This document shows, piece after piece, positions 59,879 through 64,000 of a DNA stretch of 64,000 nucleotides. The translations under genes and the position numbers were made by a program. The notes beneath the pieces are model-generated. The model saw only the letters and a list, made by a program, of their open reading frames with translations, was not told the origin of the DNA and did not search any database. The DNA is from Bacteroidetes bacterium UBA1935. GTDB lineage: Bacteria; Bacteroidota; Bacteroidia; Chitinophagales; Chitinophagaceae. Numbering within the stretch: the stretch's first letter is position 1; each line of letters starts with the position of its first letter. The stretch covers positions 1 through 64,000 of the forward strand of contig DDFF01000013.1 of the NCBI GenBank assembly GCA_002337045.1. The letters are read 5' to 3'.

Positions 59879-61144
59879 ATGGACGTCACCCATTTAATAC
59901 TATACATCTTAGGCTGCATTGTACTGATAGGCTTTTTTGCAGGTACAGAGATAGCATTCATATCTGCCAATAAACTGAATATAGAGCTCCGCAAGAAACA
60001 AGGCACCATCTCCGGCAAGATATTGGCTAGGTTTATGGAGAACCCTTCAGAGTTCATAGGTACCAGTCTTGTAGGGGTAAATGTATTGCTGGTTATATAC
60101 GGTTTGCTGATGACACAGCTTACCGAGCCTATTCTGAGCCAGCTACCCTCTCCGTTCAATTCAGAATACTTTCAACTGTTATTAGACACGCTTATTGCAA
60201 CTGTAATCATTCTGTTCTTTGCAGAGTTTTTACCTAAAGCTATATTTCGTGCAAAGGCAGATCAGGTATTGGCTATTTTCAGTATCCCGATGTTGTTGAT
60301 GTACTATTTGCTGTTCCCGATTGCCAAAGTTTTCGTTGCGATATCTGAGTTTATATTAAAGCATCTGTTTAATGTACGCATCAAAGAAGACCAACAGGTT
60401 TTCAATCGTGTAGATCTGGAGGTGTTTGTAAAACAAAGCCTGCACGGACACGAAACGGATAACAATGAAGTAAATACAGAGCTGTTTGAAAATGCCCTGT
60501 ACTTGGTGAATGTAAAAATCCGCAAGTGTATGGTGCCACGTAATGAGGTGGAAGCTATTGAGGTAAATACACCTATTACAGATGTGAGGAAGAAGTTTAT
60601 TGATACCAAGCTTTCAAAAATCATCATTTACGAAAACGCTATCGATAATATAGTTGGCTATGTTCACCATCTGGACCTGAACCGCAAGCCTGCCAAGATT
60701 AAAGACATACTGCATAGTATATCTGCCGTGCCTGAAACAATGAGTGCAGTAGACCTGATGAACCGATTTACCAAAGAACGCAAAAGTATTGCATGGGTAA
60801 TAGATGAGTTTGGCGGTACAGCAGGTATTGTAACTATGGAAGACGTACTGGAAGAAATATTCGGTGATATTAATGATGAGTATGATGAGCAGGAACACGT
60901 TGAGAAACAGATAGCTGAAAATGAGTACATATTCTCAGGCCGTCTTGAGTTGGACTATCTGAATGAGAAATATGGCTTCGACTTCCCTACGGATGAGTCT
61001 GAAACACTTTCGGGCTATATTATTGCCAATCACGAAACGATACCTAAGCTGAAAGACAGGATTATCATAGACCGTAATGAGTTTGATATATTGCTGGCAA
61101 ATGATACACGTATCCAGACTGTGAAAATGAAAATATTGAAGTAA
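59879..61144 (+). CDS. CNNM/CorC-family (hemolysin-like) transporter with CBS domains
   Basis: A 421-residue membrane protein. The N-terminal DUF21/CNNM domain (about 1-190) has three to four hydrophobic helices and the GFFAGTEIAFISANKLNIE start. Two CBS domains follow (about 200-320) with VPRNEVEAIEVNTPI and IAWVIDEFGGTAGIVTMEDVLEEIFGDI (in parts), then a C-terminal CorC_HlyC domain (about 335-415). This is the layout of magnesium/cobalt efflux proteins such as MpfA; older names call it hemolysin. I chose ATG 59879 over TTG 59870. The 3-HAO gene starts 27 bp after its stop. Confidence 0.93.
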   Translation: MDVTHLILYILGCIVLIGFFAGTEIAFISANKLNIELRKKQGTISGKILARFMENPSEFIGTSLVGVNVLLVIYGLLMTQLTEPILSQLPSPFNSEYFQLLLDTLIATVIILFFAEFLPKAIFRAKADQVLAIFSIPMLLMYYLLFPIAKVFVAISEFILKHLFNVRIKEDQQVFNRVDLEVFVKQSLHGHETDNNEVNTELFENALYLVNVKIRKCMVPRNEVEAIEVNTPITDVRKKFIDTKLSKIIIYENAIDNIVGYVHHLDLNRKPAKIKDILHSISAVPETMSAVDLMNRFTKERKSIAWVIDEFGGTAGIVTMEDVLEEIFGDINDEYDEQEHVEKQIAENEYIFSGRLELDYLNEKYGFDFPTDESETLSGYIIANHETIPKLKDRIIIDRNEFDILLANDTRIQTVKMKILK

Positions 61145-61171
61145 ATTAGTACTACACAAAACGATATAGAT

Positions 61172-61699
61172 ATGGCTGTTGCACGTCCTTTTAATTTGAA
61201 CCAGTGGATAGAAGAAAACCGTCATTTGCTGAAACCACCTGTTGGCAATCAGCAATTGTATAAAGAGTCGGGCGACTATATTGTAATGATAGTAGGCGGA
61301 CCTAACAGCCGTAAAGATTTTCACTATAACGAAAGCGAAGAATTGTTTTATCAGTTGCAGGGCGATGTCGTAGTACGTATACCTGAAGATGGCAAGATTG
61401 TAGATATAGAAATAAAGGAAGGCGAAATGTTCTTGCTGCCGGGCAAGACACCTCACTCTCCGCAAAGAGGTGAAAATACAATTGGCCTGGTGATAGAGAA
61501 AAAACGTGTTACGCCTGAAATAGATGGTTTCCTGTGGTTTTGCGAAAACTGCCACGAGAAGTTGTATGAAGAATATTTTGAACTGACAGATATTGTGAGC
61601 CAACTGCCACCATTGATGCAGCGTTTTTATGGTGATGTAGAAAAGCGTACTTGCAAAAAATGTGGTACTGTTATGGAACCACCTGCACCTAAAAAGTAA
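61172..61699 (+). CDS. 3-hydroxyanthranilate 3,4-dioxygenase
   Basis: A 175-residue cupin iron dioxygenase of the kynurenine route to quinolinate and NAD. Iron ligands are His51 and Glu57 in RKDFHYNESEELFYQ and His95 in GKTPHSPQRG. The bacterial-type C-terminus has two CxxC pairs (Cys124-x2-Cys127 and Cys161-x2-Cys164), a rubredoxin-like second metal site. Length fits the prokaryotic enzyme. It is 27 bp downstream of the CNNM gene on the same strand and is followed by a hairpin terminator. No kynureninase or kynurenine monooxygenase gene lies in the window. Confidence 0.94.
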   Translation: MAVARPFNLNQWIEENRHLLKPPVGNQQLYKESGDYIVMIVGGPNSRKDFHYNESEELFYQLQGDVVVRIPEDGKIVDIEIKEGEMFLLPGKTPHSPQRGENTIGLVIEKKRVTPEIDGFLWFCENCHEKLYEEYFELTDIVSQLPPLMQRFYGDVEKRTCKKCGTVMEPPAPKK

Positions 61700-61712
61700 T
61701 TTTGAATATATG

Positions 61713-61737
61713 ACGCCTCTTAATGGGGCGTTTTTTT
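61713..61737 (+). terminator. Terminator of the 3-HAO gene
   Basis: Stem ACGCCTC (61713-61719) / GGGGCGT (61725-61731), one wobble pair, 5-nt loop, T7 tail to 61737. Confidence 0.8.
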
Positions 61738-61759
61738 ATGAAAATACCCGTTTGTACTA

Positions 61760-61790
61760 TTTAATAAATGGATTCAAACTGTTACTTTTG
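61760..61790 (+). promoter_or_regulatory. Bacteroidetes-type promoter (TTTA-N19-TACTTTTG)
   Basis: The -7 box TACTTTTG (61783-61790) is an exact match and a -33 TTTA lies at 61760-61763 with 19-bp spacing. It would drive the His-rich small gene at 61818 with a leader of about 20 nt. Confidence 0.6.
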
Positions 61791-61817
61791 CCCCTGTCAT
61801 AAAACTAAAACAAATAC

Positions 61818-62126
61818 ATGGCACACGAAGCACATCACGACAATCACGCAAATACCGATGCTAGTAACCCGACAACATCATTCCGTTCTGCATACTGGTT
61901 TGCTATAGTTCTCGTATTATTATTTGTAGCAGCAGTAAACTTTGTAAGCGTTATGAGCCATGATGAAGAAGCTGGCCATGGCGAACATCATATAGAAGCT
62001 ACCGCTGCAGGACACGAGGCTACCGGTCATGAAGCTACACACGAAGAAGCAACGCATGAAGCTGCTGCACCTGCAGAAAGCCATGCCGGCGATACTGCTG
62101 CACATGCCGCAGAAGCTGCACACTAA
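61818..62126 (+). CDS. Small histidine-rich single-span membrane protein (102 aa)
   Basis: An unrecognised 102-residue protein with 15 histidines. A short His-rich N-terminus (HEAHHDNH) precedes one membrane helix (about 25-46), and the C-terminal half is low-complexity Ala/Glu/His/Thr with a loosely repeated GHEAT/HEEAT unit (about 65-102). The tail could bind divalent metals or act as a spacer or chaperone. The start ATG follows a good promoter. Coding is supported by promoter, terminator and a single frame, although repeat-rich composition makes homology hard to judge. Confidence 0.7.
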   Translation: MAHEAHHDNHANTDASNPTTSFRSAYWFAIVLVLLFVAAVNFVSVMSHDEEAGHGEHHIEATAAGHEATGHEATHEEATHEAAAPAESHAGDTAAHAAEAAH

Positions 62127-62130
62127 TCAT

Positions 62131-62161
62131 TACCTTTGCCTTATTATTTCTCCAAGGCAAA
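62131..62161 (+). promoter_or_regulatory. Overlapping -7 box and weak terminator before hldD
   Basis: TACCTTTG (62131-62138) matches TAnnTTTG exactly. The same stretch forms a small stem TTTGCCTT (62135-62142) / AAGGCAAA (62154-62161) with a TTTCT tail. Either function, or both, is possible. Confidence 0.4.
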
Positions 62162-62168
62162 TTTCTGA

Positions 62169-63149
62169 ATGAATACAAACGATATTATAGCCATTACAGG
62201 TGCTGCCGGTTTCATCGGCAGCTACCTTACAGGCTATCTCAATCATCTTGGTTTTTATAACCTGATACTGGTTGATGATTTCTCCAAAGAACAAAAGCTG
62301 CCCAACCTTAAGGGTAAGCAATACCTGCAACAAATACATCGCAATGATTTTATACAATGGTGCGATGACAATAAAGGTAAACTTAATGCAATATTCCATT
62401 TAGGTGCCAGAACAGACACCACAGAAATGGACTATCAAGTACACAAAGTGCTGAACCTTGATTATAGCAAGGAAGTATGGCGTGTATGCACAGCACAGCA
62501 AATACCACTACTCTATGCTTCTTCTGCAGCTACATATGGCAATGGTGAGCATGGATATGTTGACAGACATGATATTGTAGAGCAGTTGCAACCGTTGAAC
62601 CCGTACGGAGTTTCTAAAAATGAATTTGACATCTGGGCACTGAAAGAAACAACACAACCACTATTTTGGGCAGGTGTTAAGTTCTTCAATGTATATGGGC
62701 CTAATGAATACCATAAAGGCAGGATGGCATCTGTTATTATGCATGCCTACAACCAGATACAGGCAACAGGAAAGGTGAAACTATTCCGCTCTCATAACCC
62801 TAACTATAAAGACGGTGAGCAGATACGAGACTTTGTGTATGTGAAAGATGTAGTGAGTATGTGTGCGTGGTTGATGCAAAACAAACCTGCTAATGGTTTG
62901 TACAATATTGGTACAGGCAAGGCAAGGACATTTAAAGACCTTGTTACGGCAATATTCACTACACTGAACCTGCCGGTAAATATTGAGTTTGTTGACACAC
63001 CTGCAGATATCAGAGACAAGTACCAGTATTTTACAGAGGCCGATATGCACAAGATTATCAGTGCGGGCTACTCTACCCCATCTTATACATTGGAAGAAGG
63101 TGTTAGTGAATATGTAAAAGACTATCTCATAAATTCATCTTATTTTTAA
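62169..63149 (+). CDS. hldD: ADP-L-glycero-D-manno-heptose 6-epimerase
   Basis: A 326-residue extended short-chain dehydrogenase that makes the heptose precursor of LPS core. The N-terminal TGAAGFIGSYL (10-20) binds NADP. LGARTDTTEMD (about 77-87), ASSAATYGNG and the catalytic Tyr-x3-Lys in YGVSKNEFD are present, together with FFNVYGPNEYHKGRMASV (in parts) typical of HldD/RfaD. It belongs with the Wzz/O-antigen ligase pair (18.0-20.4 kb) in envelope glycan biosynthesis. It is followed after 16 bp by the DUF4920 gene. Confidence 0.94.
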   Translation: MNTNDIIAITGAAGFIGSYLTGYLNHLGFYNLILVDDFSKEQKLPNLKGKQYLQQIHRNDFIQWCDDNKGKLNAIFHLGARTDTTEMDYQVHKVLNLDYSKEVWRVCTAQQIPLLYASSAATYGNGEHGYVDRHDIVEQLQPLNPYGVSKNEFDIWALKETTQPLFWAGVKFFNVYGPNEYHKGRMASVIMHAYNQIQATGKVKLFRSHNPNYKDGEQIRDFVYVKDVVSMCAWLMQNKPANGLYNIGTGKARTFKDLVTAIFTTLNLPVNIEFVDTPADIRDKYQYFTEADMHKIISAGYSTPSYTLEEGVSEYVKDYLINSSYF

Positions 63150-63165
63150 ATAAACAATTCAGCGT

Positions 63166-63624
63166 ATGAAGAAGCTATTATCTATACTGGCTATCGCATT
63201 GGTGGCTACTACTGCACAAGCACAGGAAGGCAAACAAACCTACTATGGCAAGAAGTTTGAAAACGGCCGTACGATGGATGTTGCACAGTTTAGCGATGCA
63301 ATGAAGAGCACAGACAAACTGGCTAATATTCGTGTAAGGGGAACATTGTCGCAGGTTTGCCAATCGGCAGGTTGCTGGGTTAGGTTGCAAAACCCTAACG
63401 GTGAAGATGTGTTTGTAAAGTTCAAAGACCACTTTACAATCCCTATGGATCTGGCAGGTGCTTCTGCTGTAGTGTGTGGTACTGCAAGTAAAAAATCTGT
63501 ATCTGTTGCAGATCAGCGCCACTTTGCAGAAGATGCAGGTAAAAGCGCAGAGGAAATAGCTAAAATAAAAGAGCCTAAAGACGAAATAAGGATAGATGCT
63601 ACAGGTATCCTGATTCAGCAATAA
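63166..63624 (+). CDS. DUF4920 secreted protein
   Basis: A 152-residue periplasmic protein with a signal peptide (about 1-20, ending TTAQAQ). The mature domain contains GTLSQVCQSAGCWVRLQN (about 59-76) and VFVKFKDHFTIPMDLAGA (in parts), the hallmark of DUF4920, a small OB-like family of Bacteroidota that often sits with metal or copper proteins. Two Cys in the VCQSAGC motif are conserved. The function is unknown. It follows hldD by 16 bp and has a bidirectional terminator after the stop. Confidence 0.85.
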   Translation: MKKLLSILAIALVATTAQAQEGKQTYYGKKFENGRTMDVAQFSDAMKSTDKLANIRVRGTLSQVCQSAGCWVRLQNPNGEDVFVKFKDHFTIPMDLAGASAVVCGTASKKSVSVADQRHFAEDAGKSAEEIAKIKEPKDEIRIDATGILIQQ

Positions 63625-63642
63625 TCTTAAACTATGTATATA

Positions 63643-63672
63643 AATAAAGCCCGATGATTATCGGGCTTTATT
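63643..63672. terminator. Bidirectional terminator
   Basis: A 12-pair perfect stem, AATAAAGCCCGA (63643-63654) / TCGGGCTTTATT (63661-63672), 6-nt loop, T-rich in both directions. It ends the DUF4920 transcript and the convergent peptidase transcript. Confidence 0.88.
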
Positions 63673-63691
63673 ATTTTGTGCAGGTTGCAGA

Positions 63692-64000
63692 TTAGCGCAA
63701 GCCCAGCTTATTTTTCAATTCTTTCGGTAGGCCATTTTTGTGTACCAGGAAGGCTGTAGTCTTATACTTTACATATGCCTTTGTTACGTAGATATAGCCT
63801 TTGTAATCGTTCTTTTCGCCCCAAGAGTTTTTAACCATGTAGTATTCGCGGCCCGACTGGTCTGTTGCTGAACCTACAATGTGCATGCCGTGGTCGTCTG
63901 TAGTGCTATAGTTGTCAAAAGCTTCCTGCCTCATTTTTGCAGTTATCTTTCTTTCAGGTTTAGGACCGTTGAAGAGCACTTTCTGTTCGTCTTCTTCCAT
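63692..64000 (-). CDS. C1-family aminopeptidase C/bleomycin hydrolase-like, C-terminal part (partial)
   Basis: The visible 102 residues are the C-terminus of a papain-fold cysteine peptidase; the gene continues past the right edge of the window. The catalytic His is in DDHGMHIVGSA (about 36-46 of the visible part) and the catalytic Asn in VKNSWGEK (about 57-64), as in the C1B aminopeptidase C/bleomycin hydrolase group. The Cys nucleophile would lie further upstream, outside the window. The Met at the right edge is probably internal. The product ends in a short basic tail. Confidence 0.85.
   Translation of the reverse strand: MEEDEQKVLFNGPKPERKITAKMRQEAFDNYSTTDDHGMHIVGSATDQSGREYYMVKNSWGEKNDYKGYIYVTKAYVKYKTTAFLVHKNGLPKELKNKLGLR

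Noticed and set aside
60935..61603. Long minus-strand open frame (222 codons) opposite the CNNM end and the 3-HAO gene
   Set aside because: Both overlapped genes are well supported by motifs. The antisense translation spans their junction and has no recognisable domain.
1..64000. tRNA, rRNA, CRISPR arrays, transposases, integrases and riboswitches
   Set aside because: By eye I saw no cloverleaf with a TTCGA arm, no regularly spaced direct repeats and no transposase or integrase motifs. A tRNAscan, Infernal and repeat search could still find items missed by reading.

Overview
The window looks like chromosomal DNA of a free-living Bacteroidota bacterium, most likely of the Chitinophagaceae type. 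Several signs agree. There is a type IX secretion (T9SS) C-terminal sorting domain (49954-51036) and a large secreted adhesin-like protein at the left edge. Start codons mostly lack a Shine-Dalgarno sequence but often follow the Bacteroidetes -7 box TAnnTTTG. Bacillithiol genes (BshA, bacilliredoxin), DUF4199 and DUF4920 proteins and a KdsD/HldD-type LPS gene are present. Lineage below phylum is an inference. No rRNA, tRNA, CRISPR array, transposase or integrase was seen.

Layout. 1-8.6 kb: partial surface protein, an oxidoreductase, an ABC exporter operon ending in an LTA4H-like M1 aminopeptidase lipoprotein, and a convergent MFS transporter. 8.6-17.6 kb: Crp/Fnr regulator, DinB-fold protein, malic enzyme, HI0933-type flavoprotein, an M28 peptidase/DppC-like permease pair, a cytochrome c lipoprotein and bshA. 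17.6-22.6 kb (minus strand): AhpD-like protein, O-antigen ligase, Wzz, FKBP, YfcE-like phosphoesterase, GNAT and ndk. 22.8-33.6 kb (plus strand): NrnA-like DHH phosphatase, three tandem FKBP proteins, a second M1 peptidase, mutS, then an overlapping desaturase/GNAT/KamA set. 33.7-36.2 kb: DUF218 lipoprotein and an ABC-F protein.

36.3-42.4 kb is the accessory region. A strongly AT-rich minus-strand operon encodes a HAD phosphatase, a phosphoribosyltransferase and a DprA/Smf-like SLOG protein. Divergent from it are a Y-family DNA polymerase with a GC-rich catalytic half and an operator-like promoter, then a spore-photoproduct-lyase-like radical SAM protein, then two small orphan genes. The three-gene operon is my best candidate for an undescribed nucleotide-centred (possibly defence) system.

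42.5-64 kb returns to ordinary chromosomal genes: MsbA-type ABC exporter, an S41 protein without its catalytic serine, ilvE, recQ, a T9SS protein, a membrane-tethered LuxR regulator, DUF4199, a RibD-like reductase, a YpfJ-like zinc peptidase, FtcD, bacilliredoxin, gmk, a TPR/HTH regulator, a CNNM/CorC protein, 3-hydroxyanthranilate dioxygenase, a His-rich membrane protein, hldD, DUF4920 and a partial aminopeptidase C. Intergenic regions are short, and many hold a hairpin terminator whose U-tract runs straight into the next promoter.
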